A stretch of DNA of 64,000 bases, taken from the NCBI RefSeq assembly GCF_035917455.1, contig NZ_CP109078.1:4572001-4636000 (forward strand), read 5' to 3'. The position numbers and the translations under genes were made by a program. Origin of the DNA: Micromonospora sp. NBC_01796. Its GTDB lineage: Bacteria; Actinomycetota; Actinomycetes; Mycobacteriales; Micromonosporaceae. Under the pieces are notes generated by a model. The model ran no database searches. It saw nothing but the letters and a program-made list of their open reading frames with translations, and was not told the DNA's origin. Shown here piece after piece: positions 17,995 through 27,043 of this stretch (its first letter is position 1; each line of letters opens with the position of its first letter).

Positions 17995-18926
17995 GCGGCC
18001 GGATGCCGACCCCGCGCGGGATCCGGGGGGCGGACGGGACCAACGGGCAGCCGTACAAGGCGGGCTTCGCCTGCTTCGTCGGACGGCCCAACGCCGGCAA
18101 GTCGACCCTGACCAACGCGATCGTCGGCCAGAAGATCGCCATCACCTCCAGCAAGCCGCAGACCACCCGGCACGTCATCCGGGCCGTACTGCACCGGCCG
18201 GAGGCCCAGCTCGTCCTGGTCGACACCCCCGGCCTGCACCGTCCCCGTACGCTGCTCGGCGAGCGCCTCAACGACCTGGTCCGGTCCACCTGGAGCGAGG
18301 TCGACGTGATCGGCCTCTGCGTGCCGGCGAACGAGCCGGTCGGGCGCGGCGACCGGTTCATCACCGGCGAGCTGGCCGAGCTGAAGGCCAGCGTGATCGC
18401 CGTGGTCACCAAGACCGACCTGGTCGACAAGAAGCGGCTGGCCGAGCAGTTGCTCGCGGTCAACGACATGGGCGAGTTCGCGGCCGTGGTCCCGGTCAGC
18501 GCGGTCTCCGGACACCAGGTCGACACCCTGGTCGACGTGATGACCGGCTACCTGCCGCCGTCGCCGCAGCTCTACCCCGACGACATGCTCACCGACGAAC
18601 CGGAACAGGTGCTGGTCGCCGAGCTGATCCGGGAGGCGGCGCTGGAGGGCGTACGCGACGAACTGCCGCACTCGATCGCGGTGGTGGTCGAGGAGATGGT
18701 CCCCGAGGACAAGCTGATCCGGATCTACGCCGACGTCTACGTGGAACGGCCCAGCCAGAAGGCGATCGTGATCGGTCACCAGGCCAGCCGGCTCAAGGAC
18801 GTCGGCACCCGGGCCCGGCAGCAGATCGAGGAACTGCTCGGCAGCCGGGTCTACCTCGACCTGCACGTACGGGTGGCGAAGGACTGGCAGCGGGACCCGA
18901 GGCAGTTGCGCAAGCTCGGCTTCTAG
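17991..18926 (+). CDS. era: GTPase Era
   Basis: 311 residues. G1 is GRPNAGKST, G2 includes SSKPQTTRH, G3 is DTPGLHRP, G4 is TKTDLVD and G5 is VSAVSGHQ. The C-terminal KH domain (IRIYADVYVERPSQKAIVIGHQASRLKDVG then LGSRVYLDLHVRVAKDWQRDPRQLRKLGF) binds the 16S rRNA 3' end. Era acts in 30S subunit assembly, which fits the adjoining ybeY. GTG 17991 overlaps the preceding stop. A short 6-bp stem (18934-18948) follows the stop as a weak terminator. Confidence 0.97.
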   Translation: MSGRMPTPRGIRGADGTNGQPYKAGFACFVGRPNAGKSTLTNAIVGQKIAITSSKPQTTRHVIRAVLHRPEAQLVLVDTPGLHRPRTLLGERLNDLVRSTWSEVDVIGLCVPANEPVGRGDRFITGELAELKASVIAVVTKTDLVDKKRLAEQLLAVNDMGEFAAVVPVSAVSGHQVDTLVDVMTGYLPPSPQLYPDDMLTDEPEQVLVAELIREAALEGVRDELPHSIAVVVEEMVPEDKLIRIYADVYVERPSQKAIVIGHQASRLKDVGTRARQQIEELLGSRVYLDLHVRVAKDWQRDPRQLRKLGF

Positions 18927-18954
18927 CCCCGCAGCGGGCAACGCCCGCCCTGCC

Positions 18955-19133
18955 GGCGCCCGCGCGGGGCCGGCGAGGCAACCGCCGCCGACCGGTTGGC
19001 CATGCTGCGCGAACACCGCAGCGCGTTGGCTGACCGCATCCGGTGTCTGCGCCGCAACGCCAGGGCACTGGACGACAAGATCGATCACTACGAACATCTG
19101 CTCACCGAACGGCAGGGAACGGAAACACGATGA
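18955..19133 (+). pseudogene. Remnant of a MerR-family regulator (C-terminal coiled coil only)
   Basis: The frame ending at TGA 19131-19133 encodes ADRLAMLREHRSALADR, then IRCLRRNARALDDKIDHYEHLL and a short tail. This is the long dimerisation helix typical of MerR regulators (DKIxxYE near the end). No HTH domain precedes it: the 60 bp after era translate to unrelated Pro/Arg-rich sequence. Its stop overlaps the next ATG (ATGA), the arrangement expected when a MerR gene and its target enzyme gene were once coupled. A deletion between era and here is the simplest explanation. Confidence 0.65.
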
Positions 19134-19555
19134 CCGACAATGCCACCACCGCAGAGACCAGGCAGGACCGCTTCGACCGTGGCATGAGGGTGCTCACCGA
19201 GATCGACGGCGAAGTCGGTCAGAAGGTCATCGACTCCCTCGCCGACGTCTCGCCCGAACTCGGCCACCAGGTCGTCGCCTGGGCGTTCGGCGACATCTAC
19301 CAGCGTCCCGGACTGCCTCCCCGGGACCGGCAACTGGTCACCCTCGGGATGCTCACCGCCCTCGGCGGGTGCGAGCCCCAACTGGACGTGCACATCAACG
19401 CCTCCCTCAACGTCGGGCTCACCCCCGAAGAGATCATCGAGGCGCTGCTGCACTCCGCGGTCTACTGCGGGATGCCCAGGGCACTGAACGCCACCGCCGT
19501 AGCCAAGAAGGTCTTCGCCGATCGGGGCCTGCTCCCGGTCAAAACCCAACCGTGA
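19130..19555 (+). CDS. Carboxymuconolactone decarboxylase (CMD/AhpD-like) family protein
   Basis: 141 residues. The family core is PRDRQLVTLGMLTALGGCEPQLDVHINASLNVGLTPEEI followed by EALLHSAVYCGMPRALNA. The single Cys and downstream His (GCEPQLDVH) resemble 4-carboxymuconolactone decarboxylase rather than AhpD's CxxC. No protocatechuate-pathway gene is nearby, so the substrate is open. ATG 19130 overlaps the stop of the MerR remnant by four bases, suggesting loss of the former regulator. Confidence 0.9.
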   Translation: MTDNATTAETRQDRFDRGMRVLTEIDGEVGQKVIDSLADVSPELGHQVVAWAFGDIYQRPGLPPRDRQLVTLGMLTALGGCEPQLDVHINASLNVGLTPEEIIEALLHSAVYCGMPRALNATAVAKKVFADRGLLPVKTQP

Positions 19556-19672
19556 TCCGTTTCCGGTGAAAGCGGAACAGGGCGGGGAGCGGAGTACGGC
19601 CGGGCTGATGGGCGCGGGGTTCTGCACGTACCCGCTCGGCGTCGTCCCGCACTACGACGACTGAAGCCACCG

Positions 19673-19700
19673 TTACCGTGTGACGGCTTAGCCGTATATA
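19673..19700 (+). promoter_or_regulatory. Possible promoter for the acyltransferase gene
   Basis: TTACCG (19673-19678), 16-bp spacer, TATATA (19695-19700) in an A/T-rich pocket about 115 bp upstream of the acyltransferase start. The -10 element is good, the -35 weak. Confidence 0.3.
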
Positions 19701-19813
19701 GCCGAATCCTATGGGATTGTTCACCTGTGGGACACCCCGTGCATCGTTCGAACGGTGGACCGGCAGGGTAGGAAAACGTACGCCCCCCGTCGCCCCGGTT
19801 CAGATGCAGGCTG

Positions 19814-20953
19814 ATGCGAAACAGATACGTAGATCTCCTCCGTTTTCTGGCAATCATCCGAGTTGTCGTCTACCACACCACCGGTTGGGCGTTCCTGACC
19901 ATCGCGTTCCCCGCGATGTCGGTGATGTTCGCCCTCGCCGGATCGCTGATGGCAGCCTCCCTCGACCGCTCCGGTGTCGGGGCGGTGGGTCGCCGGTTAC
20001 GCCGCCTGCTTCCGTCGCTCTGGCTGCTCGCCGCGTTCTTCGTACCGGCCATGTTGCTCACCGGGTTGCCGGTGAACTGGCGGCTGCTGCTCTGGGTCGC
20101 ACCGATCGCCGACCCGCCGAGCAACGGCTGGGGCGCGCTCGCGTTGAGCGCCATCTGGTACCTGCGCGACTACCTCTGGTTCGTACTGGTGTCGCCGCTG
20201 GCCCTCTGGCTGTTCCGGCGCTTCCCGCTGCCCACCCTGGCGGCGCCGTACGTGCTGCTGGTCGTGGTGGAGTTCGGGTTCCCGAGCGCACCGAACGTGC
20301 TCCGCGACTTCGGGCTCTACTTCGGAGCATGGCTGATCGGCTTCGCGCACCACGACGGGATGCTGCGGCGGCTCTCCCGGCGGGTGCTGATCCCGGTCGC
20401 CGGTACGCTCGCCGCTCTCGGCGCCGCATGGATCTTCACCCATCCGGGCCCTCGCGGGTTCGACCTGAACGACATCCGGCTCGGCAACGGGCTCTGGTCC
20501 GCCGGGTTCACCCTGCTGCTGCTCGGGCTCGCCCCGGCGGGGGCCGCCTGGGTGGACCGCAACGAGATCTTCAGCCGGGCGGTGACGGTGCTCAACCGGC
20601 GGGCGCTGACGGTCTACCTCTGGCACATGCCGATCGTGATCGGCCTGACGGCACTGATGGTGCGAGCCGGCTGGAGCCTGACCGACACCACCGGGGTCAC
20701 CGTACGGCTGATCGTGGTCACCACCCTGGTCGCGCTGGCCACCGCGCTCTTCGGGTGGATGGAGGATCTCGCCGCGCGTCGCCGTACGGCCCTGCTGCCC
20801 GGTGGCGAGGCGGGTAGCGCGCAACCGAGTCCGGCACGCCCGGTGATTCCGACCCAGCGGAACGGGCGCGGGTCCGGGGACCGGAGTGGACCGGCCCGCC
20901 CGCCGGGGAGCGGGGACCGGATCGGGGCGGTGAACCGGGCCGGCGGGGAGTGA
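19814..20953 (+). CDS. Acyltransferase 3 family membrane protein
   Basis: 379 residues. It starts with RYVDLLRFLAIIRVVVYHTTGW, the acyltransferase-3 signature with the R/H pair expected in the active site. About ten hydrophobic segments follow, and LTVYLWHMPIVI near the C-terminus is also typical. Members transfer acyl groups to sugars, antibiotics or cell-wall glycans at the inner membrane. The last 50 residues are a Pro/Gly/Arg-rich cytoplasmic tail. The ribosome site is weak. It converges on the GSGD lipoprotein with six bases between stops. Confidence 0.9.
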   Translation: MRNRYVDLLRFLAIIRVVVYHTTGWAFLTIAFPAMSVMFALAGSLMAASLDRSGVGAVGRRLRRLLPSLWLLAAFFVPAMLLTGLPVNWRLLLWVAPIADPPSNGWGALALSAIWYLRDYLWFVLVSPLALWLFRRFPLPTLAAPYVLLVVVEFGFPSAPNVLRDFGLYFGAWLIGFAHHDGMLRRLSRRVLIPVAGTLAALGAAWIFTHPGPRGFDLNDIRLGNGLWSAGFTLLLLGLAPAGAAWVDRNEIFSRAVTVLNRRALTVYLWHMPIVIGLTALMVRAGWSLTDTTGVTVRLIVVTTLVALATALFGWMEDLAARRRTALLPGGEAGSAQPSPARPVIPTQRNGRGSGDRSGPARPPGSGDRIGAVNRAGGE

Positions 20954-20959
20954 ACCGGA

Positions 20960-21742
20960 TCAGCGGGGAGTGATCGTGATATCCCCGCTGCCGGTCTCCA
21001 GGTCGAGCCGGTTGGTGGCGGTCGGGTCGTCGGCCAGCTCGGAGCGGGCCGTGCCGGACGAGGTCGTGGACCGGACCCGGTACGCCCCGGCCGGCACGGT
21101 CAGCTCGATCGAGCCGCTGGACGCGCGGGCGTTCACCGAGCCCGCCGTGTCCAGGGTCAGGACGATGTCGCCGGAACCGGTGGTGGCGTCGACCGTGCCG
21201 CCGAGACCGTGCCCGTTCACCGACCCCGAACCGGTGCGTACGGTCGCCGCGGTGCCGACCCGGCTGAGGTCGATGTCGCCCGAACCGGTCTGCGCCCGGA
21301 CCGTGCCGGTCGCGCCGATCAGGGTGATGTCCCCGGAGCCGACCTTCACATCGACGTCACCGACATCGGTCAACTCGATGTCCCCGGAGCCGTTCTCACC
21401 GTTGACCGAGACCCCGGTCGGGGCGACGATCTCGTACGAGACACCGCACCGGGACCCGCAGTCGGTGTCGATCCGCAGTTCGGTGCCCTCGATCACGTAC
21501 GTGGAGCCGGGCTCGGAACCCCAGTACCGGACCACCCGCTTGATTCGTACGTCGGACACCGCCGCCGTCGACACCACGACGTCACCGGAGCCCGGCGCCA
21601 CCGCGATCTTGGTGATCTTGACTTCTTCGGTCTGGTCGAAGTCGAGCCGCCGCTGCCCCATCGAGAAACCGTCGCAGCCTGCCAGGATGCCCAGAGTGAG
21701 CGCGCCCGCCGTGACGGCGGTGACGATCCGGAACGTGGTCAT
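20960..21742 (-). CDS. DUF4097-type lipoprotein with GSGD repeats
   Basis: 260 residues. The signal peptide MTTFRIVTAVTAGALTLGILAGCDG ends in a lipobox (LAGC), so it is a predicted lipoprotein anchored outside. The rest is built of short beta repeats marked by GSGDI/GSGSV/GSGTA (ENGSGDIELTDV, KVGSGDITLIG, QTGSGDIDLSRV, TTGSGDIVLTLD, ETGSGDITITPR), as in DUF4097/adhesin-like beta-helix families. A Cys pair (DCGSRCG) may form a disulfide. The function of such proteins is unknown; envelope stress is often suspected. ATG 21742. Confidence 0.85.
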   Translation of the reverse strand: MTTFRIVTAVTAGALTLGILAGCDGFSMGQRRLDFDQTEEVKITKIAVAPGSGDVVVSTAAVSDVRIKRVVRYWGSEPGSTYVIEGTELRIDTDCGSRCGVSYEIVAPTGVSVNGENGSGDIELTDVGDVDVKVGSGDITLIGATGTVRAQTGSGDIDLSRVGTAATVRTGSGSVNGHGLGGTVDATTGSGDIVLTLDTAGSVNARASSGSIELTVPAGAYRVRSTTSSGTARSELADDPTATNRLDLETGSGDITITPR

Positions 21743-21889
21743 ACAGACGAGGCTAGGAGCCGGCGGCCATCCGGACATCAGGGAGAAGCCACGCATCCGT
21801 CCCGGAGAAGACCCTGAGAACGCACTCAGGGTCACACCGGTCCGACCCGGGTGTGCGGGGGAGGACCGGGGGCAGGGGAGAATGGTCGG

Positions 21890-22732
21890 ATGGCCGGGTA
21901 CCGCAGGCAGCTCTACCGCGACGACGCGGTGGTGCTGCGCGTACAGAAGCTCGGCGAGTCCGATCGGATCATCACCCTCCTGACCCGCAGGCACGGCCGG
22001 CTCCGGGCGGTCGCCCGAGGGGTACGCCGGACCACCTCCCGGTTCGGCGCCCGGCTGGAACCGTTCGGCCACGTCGACCTGCAACTCGCCGGTGACCCGC
22101 AGGGCAACATCGGCAGCCCCCTGCACACGGTCAGCCAGGTCGAGGGAATCGACCTGTACGGGCGGCGGTTCCTCGAGGACTACCCCCGCTACACCACCGC
22201 CAGCGCCATCGCCGAGACCGCCGAGCGGCTCACCCCGGTCGAACGCGAACCGTCGCTGCGGCTGTTCCAGCTCACCCTCGGCGCACTGCGCGCCCTGGCC
22301 GAGGGGAGCCACGCCAGCAGCCTGGTGCTCGACGCGTACCTGCTGCGGGGGATGGCGCTGGCCGGCTGGGCGCCGGCCCTGGTCGCCTGCGCCGTCTGCG
22401 GCACCCCCGGACAGCACCGGGCTTTCTCCGTACCGGCCGGGGGTTGTGTCTGCCCGGACTGCCGACCACCCGGCGCGGCCCACCCGGCCCCGGCCACCAT
22501 CGATCTGATGTCCGCGCTCACCACCGGTGACTGGCGGGTGGCCGACGCGACCGAGGTCAACCACCGGCGCGAGTGCAGTGGCCTGGTCGCCGCTCACCTG
22601 CAGTGGCACCTGGAACGCGCGCTACGCTCGCTGCCGTTGGTTGATCGAGACGACCGGTCCGTCCGGACCGATCCGAACGAACCGGCCGGGACCTCGGAGT
22701 ACGGGCCGGAGCAGGGGGAGACAGCGCAGTGA
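21890..22732 (+). CDS. recO: DNA repair protein RecO
   Basis: 280 residues. The OB-fold N-terminus ([39 protein letters not shown]) leads into the helical part and a zinc-binding region [13 protein letters not shown] with [10 protein letters not shown] (four Cys). RecO loads RecA on gapped DNA with RecR in the RecFOR pathway. GGGGAG precedes ATG 21890. Its TGA overlaps the uppS GTG by four bases (GTGA), and this recO-uppS order is standard in actinomycetes. Confidence 0.96.
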   Translation: MAGYRRQLYRDDAVVLRVQKLGESDRIITLLTRRHGRLRAVARGVRRTTSRFGARLEPFGHVDLQLAGDPQGNIGSPLHTVSQVEGIDLYGRRFLEDYPRYTTASAIAETAERLTPVEREPSLRLFQLTLGALRALAEGSHASSLVLDAYLLRGMALAGWAPALVACAVCGTPGQHRAFSVPAGGCVCPDCRPPGAAHPAPATIDLMSALTTGDWRVADATEVNHRRECSGLVAAHLQWHLERALRSLPLVDRDDRSVRTDPNEPAGTSEYGPEQGETAQ

Positions 22733-23541
22733 TCCGATCCATGACCCGGGGAGCACGTCGGCAACCGATCGCGCCGACCCCGCACCCGTCCGGTGCCCGT
22801 CCGCCGGCCCTGCCCGCGGACGCCCTGCCCAAGCACATCGCGGTCGTGATGGACGGCAACGGGCGGTGGGCCAAGGATCGGGGCCTGCCCCGGACCAAGG
22901 GACACGAGGCCGGCGAGTTCTCCCTGTTCGACACGATCGAGGGCGCGATCGAGATGGGGGTGCCCTACCTGTCCGCGTACGCGTTCTCCACGGAGAACTG
23001 GCGGCGCTCACCGGACGAGGTGCGCTTCCTGATGGGCTTCAACCGGGACGTGATCCGGCGCCGCCGCGACCAGTTGGTCGACCTCGGCGTACGGGTGGTC
23101 TGGTCGGGGCGGGCCGGGCGGCTCTGGAAGAGCGTGATCTCCGAGTTGCAGACCGCGGAGGAGATGTCCCGCGACAACACCAGGCTGACGCTCCAGTTCT
23201 GCGTCAACTACGGCGGCCAGGCCGAGATCGCCGACGCGGCGGCGGCCATCGCCCGGGACGTCGCGGCCGGCAAGGTCGACCCGGCGAAGGTCAACGAGAA
23301 GATGGTCGCCCGTTACCTCTACCACCCCGAGGTGCCCGAGGTGGACCTCTTCCTGCGCCCCTCCGGCGAGCAACGGACCTCGAACTTCCTGCTCTGGCAG
23401 AGCGCGTACGCCGAGCTGATCTACCTGGACGTGCTCTGGCCGGACTTCGACCGCCGTCACCTCTGGTACGCCTGCGAGCTGTACGCCCAGCGCGACCGCC
23501 GCTTCGGTGGCGCCCTGCCGAACCCGGTGGCGCCGAGCTAA
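22729..23541 (+). CDS. uppS: Z-type isoprenyl diphosphate synthase (undecaprenyl/decaprenyl type)
   Basis: 270 residues. [17 protein letters not shown] carries the catalytic Asp and the substrate-binding [15 protein letters not shown] and the C-terminal [20 protein letters not shown] are family motifs. These enzymes condense IPP with cis stereochemistry to make the lipid carrier for peptidoglycan and glycan export. In actinomycetes the product may be C50 decaprenyl rather than C55; that cannot be read from sequence here. GTG 22729 is coupled to recO. The stop overlaps the convergent tetR stop by four bases. Confidence 0.96.
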   Translation: MIRSMTRGARRQPIAPTPHPSGARPPALPADALPKHIAVVMDGNGRWAKDRGLPRTKGHEAGEFSLFDTIEGAIEMGVPYLSAYAFSTENWRRSPDEVRFLMGFNRDVIRRRRDQLVDLGVRVVWSGRAGRLWKSVISELQTAEEMSRDNTRLTLQFCVNYGGQAEIADAAAAIARDVAAGKVDPAKVNEKMVARYLYHPEVPEVDLFLRPSGEQRTSNFLLWQSAYAELIYLDVLWPDFDRRHLWYACELYAQRDRRFGGALPNPVAPS

Positions 23542-24125
23542 CCGGGCCGTAGTCCCCGCAGCAGCAGTTCGACCAGTCGGCGCGGGTCGTAGCCCGGATC
23601 GCTGTCCCGTCCGATGCAGAGGTTGCCGATGCCGCGCATCAGTTCGTAGGCGTGCGTACCGGGCCTGATCTCGCCCGCGTCGACCGAGGCGTCGAGCAGT
23701 TGCCCGCAGACGGGCACCAGACGGTCGAGGAAGTACGTGTGCAGCGCCTCGAACCCGCTGCTGTCCGACTGCATCGCGTTGGCGAGCCCGTGCTTCGTGA
23801 CCAGGAAGTCGACGAACAGGTCGACCCACCGGCGCAGTGCCTCGTACGGGGATTCGGCGCCGGCCAGCAGGGTCGGCCCGGCCTCGGCGCACTCCTCGAC
23901 CTGGTGCCGGTAGACGGCGACGACCAGATCCGCCCGGGTGGGGAAGTGGCGGTAGATCGTCCCCATCCCGACGCCCGCCCTGGCCGCGATCTCCCGGATC
24001 GGTGCGTCGACGCCGGAGGTGACGAACACCTCGGCGGCGGCGGCGAGCAGCGTCTGCTGGTTGCGTACCGCGTCGGCCCGCTTGCTCCGGGCCGGCACCT
24101 CCCCGGACGGGCTTGTACTCGCCAC
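23538..24125 (-). CDS. TetR-family transcriptional regulator
   Basis: 195 residues. The HTH ([47 protein letters not shown]) is a clean TetR N-domain; the ligand domain ends in [28 protein letters not shown] 24125 has GGAAGGAG six nt upstream. A large palindrome over a promoter lies 80-120 bp upstream, between this gene and the divergent hydrolase. The regulator probably represses the hydrolase and perhaps itself. The inducer is unknown. Confidence 0.92.
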   Translation of the reverse strand: MASTSPSGEVPARSKRADAVRNQQTLLAAAAEVFVTSGVDAPIREIAARAGVGMGTIYRHFPTRADLVVAVYRHQVEECAEAGPTLLAGAESPYEALRRWVDLFVDFLVTKHGLANAMQSDSSGFEALHTYFLDRLVPVCGQLLDASVDAGEIRPGTHAYELMRGIGNLCIGRDSDPGYDPRRLVELLLRGLRPG

Positions 24126-24197
24126 CACCGTCTCCTTCCGATGACCTGCTGACCATCGCCGCGCCCCTGGTCGAGGGGTGGCGGCCGGCTCCGGCCG

Positions 24198-24248
24198 TTG
24201 ACAAAGCGGAACGTTGCTCCGTATATTAATCGGAGCGGCGTTCCGCTT
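24198..24248 (+). promoter_or_regulatory. Promoter with overlapping TetR-type operator
   Basis: TTGACA (24198-24203), 18-bp spacer, TATATT (24222-24227). Arms 24204-24221 and 24231-24248 are inverted repeats matching at 16 of 18 positions, centred on the -10 box. Each arm is itself a CGGA-N7-TCCG-like half palindrome, so two dimers could bind. It faces the alpha/beta hydrolase gene. Confidence 0.8.
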
Positions 24249-24340
24249 CAGCGTAGCCGAAGCCGGTCGCCGCGACCGCCTCACCCCACCGCTCGTCGAA
24301 CAGGACCGGCGGCAGAGGCCATCGAAGGGAAACATGCATC

Positions 24341-25294
24341 ATGAGTGAATCGAATTACCCAGCCGGCAACTCGCCCACCCAGGTCCTCTCGGTCAGCCCG
24401 GTGGTGCTGCCGGCTCCCGACCGCGCCGTGGACCTGGAGCTGCGGATCTCCGCGCCGGTGACCGGCAGTGACCTGCCGATCATCCTGCTCTCGCACGGCC
24501 ACGGCCCCTCGAACAACCTCTCCTCGCTGAACGGGTACGCCCCGCTCGCCAACTTCTGGGCCGCGCACGGCTTCGTCGTGATCCAGCCGACCCACCTGAG
24601 CTCCCGGACGCTGAGCCTGCCCCCAGACACGCCCGGAGCGCCGCTGTACTGGCGGTCACGGGCCGAGGACATGACCCGCATCCTCGACCACCTCGACGTG
24701 CTCGAAGCCGCCGTACCGCAGCTGCACGGGCGCCTGGACCACAGCAGGGTCGCCGTGGCCGGGCACTCGATGGGCGGGCACACCGCGAGCCTCCTGCTCG
24801 GCGCCCGGCTCACCGACCCGGACGACGGCACGGAGGTGAACCTGGCCGAGCCCAGGATCAGGGCGGGCGTGCTGCTCGCCGCCCCCGGCCGGGGTGGCAA
24901 CGCCCTCAGCCCGTACGCGGCCGAGAACTACCCCTTCTTCCTGACCACGGACTTCTCCCGGATGGCAACGCCCACCCTCGTCGTTGTCGGGGACCGGGAC
25001 AGCTCCACCCACCTGACGGTCCGGGGGCCGGACTGGCACGTCGACCCGTACCGGCTCTCGCCGGGGCGCAAGGACCTGCTCACCCTGTACGGGGCGGAGC
25101 ACGGGCTCGGCGGGGTCTCCGGGTACGACGTCGCCGAGACCACGGACGAGAGCCCCGAACGGGTCTCGGTGGTCCAGCGGCTCACCTCGGCGTACCTCCG
25201 GTCTCAGCTCCACGCCGGAGATTCCGCCTGGCAGGCGGCGCGGGACGCGCTGGCGGCGGACTCCGATCCGCTCGGACGGGTCGAGTCCAGGTAA
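24341..25294 (+). CDS. Alpha/beta hydrolase (chlorophyllase/dienelactone-like)
   Basis: 317 residues. The oxyanion region is LPIILLSHGHGPSNN, the nucleophile elbow VAVAGHSMGGHTASLL (Ser in GHSMGG), the acid VVVGDRDSS and the His likely in YGAEHGLGG. The pattern matches chlorophyllase-like and PAF-acetylhydrolase-like hydrolases used on small esters. There is no signal peptide. GAAGGGAAAC precedes ATG 24341 after a roughly 105-nt leader from the predicted promoter. The operator makes it the likely main target of the divergent TetR. Confidence 0.9.
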   Translation: MSESNYPAGNSPTQVLSVSPVVLPAPDRAVDLELRISAPVTGSDLPIILLSHGHGPSNNLSSLNGYAPLANFWAAHGFVVIQPTHLSSRTLSLPPDTPGAPLYWRSRAEDMTRILDHLDVLEAAVPQLHGRLDHSRVAVAGHSMGGHTASLLLGARLTDPDDGTEVNLAEPRIRAGVLLAAPGRGGNALSPYAAENYPFFLTTDFSRMATPTLVVVGDRDSSTHLTVRGPDWHVDPYRLSPGRKDLLTLYGAEHGLGGVSGYDVAETTDESPERVSVVQRLTSAYLRSQLHAGDSAWQAARDALAADSDPLGRVESR

Positions 25295-25302
25295 CTCGGA
25301 CG

Positions 25303-25328
25303 GGTCGGGGTGAGGAGTCGACCCGACC
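25303..25328. terminator. Small hairpin between convergent genes
   Basis: GGTCGGG (25303-25309) pairs with CCCGACC (25322-25328) around a 12-nt loop between the stops of the hydrolase and HAD genes. Confidence 0.4.
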
Positions 25329-25346
25329 ACGTGGGGTGCGGTGCGG

Positions 25347-26108
25347 TCAGGCGATGCTGGGCGCGGCCTCGCGGTCGGTCCCGGCGAGGATGCGTACGAC
25401 CGGTTCCACCGCGCCGAGGTCGGTGAGGACTATCTGCGCCCCGGCCTCGGCCAGGTCGGCGGCGGAGGTGGTGCCGGTGGCCACGCCGACAGCGGTCACC
25501 CCGTTGGCGAGGGCACCGGCCACATCGTGCACGGTGTCGCCGATGACCAGGATGTCGGCCGGGGCGAACCGGTGGCCGTACTTGGCCTCGGCCAGGTCGC
25601 GGCACTGCCGGACCAGGTCCGCGCGTACGGTGTTGTGCCGGCCGTACCCGCCGATGTCGAGATCCAGGCCGGCGCCGAGGCCGAGGGCGGCGAGCTTGTG
25701 CACGGCCGCCGACGGGATGTTGCCGGTGACCAGGGTCTGGATCACGTGCGGGTGACCGGCCAGCCCGGCGAGCACCGCGCCGACACCGGGTAGTACCCGT
25801 CCCTGTTCGGCGATCAGGTGCCGGCGGGCGGCGAGCGCGGCGGCGTACCGGTGGAAGAACTCCTCCAGGTACGGCTCGTAGTCGGCCACACCGTGCGTGA
25901 CGAACGCCTCGGCGGCCAGGTCCCGGTCGGTCCGGCCGGCCGAGTGCGGCATCCGTTGCCAGGCCACCCCGGTCAGCGCGGTGAACGCCTCGGCGTACGC
26001 GAGCTTCGCCGCCGCACCGGTGTGCACCAGGGTCCCGTCGATGTCCCACATCAGCAGCCGGGGTGCCGCCGCCACCGGATCCGGCGGTACGGACGCCGGG
26101 GCGGTCAT
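25347..26108 (-). CDS. HAD-superfamily hydrolase (phosphoglycolate phosphatase-like)
   Basis: 253 residues. Motif I is [14 protein letters not shown] (DxDGT), motif II is in [11 protein letters not shown], and motif IV is [18 protein letters not shown] (GDTxxD). A helical cap (residues about 35-110) places it in subfamily I with phosphoglycolate phosphatase-like enzymes. The substrate is undetermined. ATG 26108 overlaps the stop of the thiamine-binding gene by four bases (ATGA on the minus strand), so the two form a coupled operon. Confidence 0.9.
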   Translation of the reverse strand: MTAPASVPPDPVAAAPRLLMWDIDGTLVHTGAAAKLAYAEAFTALTGVAWQRMPHSAGRTDRDLAAEAFVTHGVADYEPYLEEFFHRYAAALAARRHLIAEQGRVLPGVGAVLAGLAGHPHVIQTLVTGNIPSAAVHKLAALGLGAGLDLDIGGYGRHNTVRADLVRQCRDLAEAKYGHRFAPADILVIGDTVHDVAGALANGVTAVGVATGTTSAADLAEAGAQIVLTDLGAVEPVVRILAGTDREAAPSIA

Positions 26109-26401
26109 CCCTCGCCCAGCCGGGCCTCGATGTGCGCCACCTTCGCGGTCATCGCGTCGGTCACACCGGCCCGGATGTCCGCCTTGAGGACCAGGCTCAC
26201 CCGTGGCGACTCCTCGGCGAGTACGTCGACAGCGCGTCTCACCACCGCCATCACCTCGTCCCACTCGCCCTCGATCAGGGTGAACATGGCGTTGGTCTCG
26301 TTCGGCAGCCCTGACTCCCGGACCACCCGGACGGCCTCGGCCACCGCATCACCCACGGACTCGCCGCCGCCGAGTGGACTCACCGAAAACGCGATCAGCA
26401 T
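26105..26401 (-). CDS. MTH1187/YqgV-type thiamine-binding protein
   Basis: 98 residues. [58 protein letters not shown] matches the DUF77/MTH1187 family of small thiamine-binding or thiamine-pathway proteins with ferredoxin-like fold. No Shine-Dalgarno is visible before ATG 26401, which may mean leaderless translation. It is coupled to an HAD phosphatase. A thiamine-type ECF transporter lies 14 kb away, but the two loci are not linked. Confidence 0.88.
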   Translation of the reverse strand: MLIAFSVSPLGGGESVGDAVAEAVRVVRESGLPNETNAMFTLIEGEWDEVMAVVRRAVDVLAEESPRVSLVLKADIRAGVTDAMTAKVAHIEARLGEG

Positions 26402-26710
26402 GCCGTTGATGGTCGCACTGTCACCCGGCCCGGACCATCATGATCGCCGCTGTCGAGATAAATCGGATGCGTCGGGGGACCCCTGGGGTTAGCGTGGGGT
26501 CCATGCGCTACTGACGCTCTGTGCACCGTGCCGGCCCGCCGCGTTTCCGCCGTGGGCCCGTGCCGGGGCGTCCGCGCACTCCGTCACCCGTCTCGACGAT
26601 TGATCGTCGACACCGTTGGCGGGTCGCCGCTTTCCAGGACGCTCCGGGCACTCCCTTTCTCACCTGACCGCCCCGGCGTGACAGGGCGGAGATCCTCGGA
26701 GGAGGCCAGA
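26402..26710. other. Intergenic leader region
   Basis: 309 bp between the thiamine-binding gene and the small basic gene. It holds an inverted repeat GGACCCC/GGGGTCC (26477-26483 and 26496-26502) and, next to it, a four-codon ORF ATG CGC TAC TGA (26503-26514). I see no RNA gene. The region may be the 5' leader of the 26711 gene. Confidence 0.35.
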
Positions 26711-26965
26711 ATGCCTGGTAAGCGACACTCTCGTAGCAACGGTCAGCGCACGGGTGGGGCCGCGTTCGCCGTACCGGCGGAGCAGCGGGAACCCGACCTG
26801 ACCGGGAAGCTCGGGCCGATCGAGGTGCCCGAGACCGGTGCACCGGCAGCGGCTGCGTCGTCCGCACCGAAGGCCGGCCCACCGGTACGGGGTGGGCGTT
26901 CGGGTGGTGTCGGCCGGTCCCAGGCCGCCCGTTCCACCCGCCAGTACGCCTTCCGCCGTAGCTGA
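26711..26965 (+). CDS. Small basic low-complexity protein
   Basis: 84 residues, MPGKRHSRSNGQRTGG start, Arg/Lys/Ser/Gly-rich ends and an acidic middle (REPDLTGKLGPIEVPET), ending in STRQYAFRRS. GGAGG lies 5-10 nt before ATG 26711. No Cys, no membrane segment, no recognised family; it looks disordered and could bind nucleic acid. A strong terminator follows. The clean RBS plus terminator argue that it is real. Confidence 0.65.
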   Translation: MPGKRHSRSNGQRTGGAAFAVPAEQREPDLTGKLGPIEVPETGAPAAAASSAPKAGPPVRGGRSGGVGRSQAARSTRQYAFRRS

Positions 26966-26995
26966 TCCACCCGGTCCCCGCCGCGTCGGGGCGAA

Positions 26996-27040
26996 GGCAG
27001 GGCCCCTTCCGGTGCACGAACGACCGGAAGGGGCCCTGCC
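26996..27040. terminator. Strong bidirectional terminator
   Basis: Perfect 18-bp stem (26996-27013 with 27023-27040) with a 9-nt loop GCACGAACG, between convergent stops at 26965 and 27044. Confidence 0.85.
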
Positions 27041-27043
27041 GTA

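Noticed and set aside
16182-19097. 971-codon ORF on the minus strand opposite corC, the deaminase-like gene and era
   Set aside because: High-G+C shadow of well-supported genes; it has no recognisable domain and is full of Arg/Gly/Asp low complexity.
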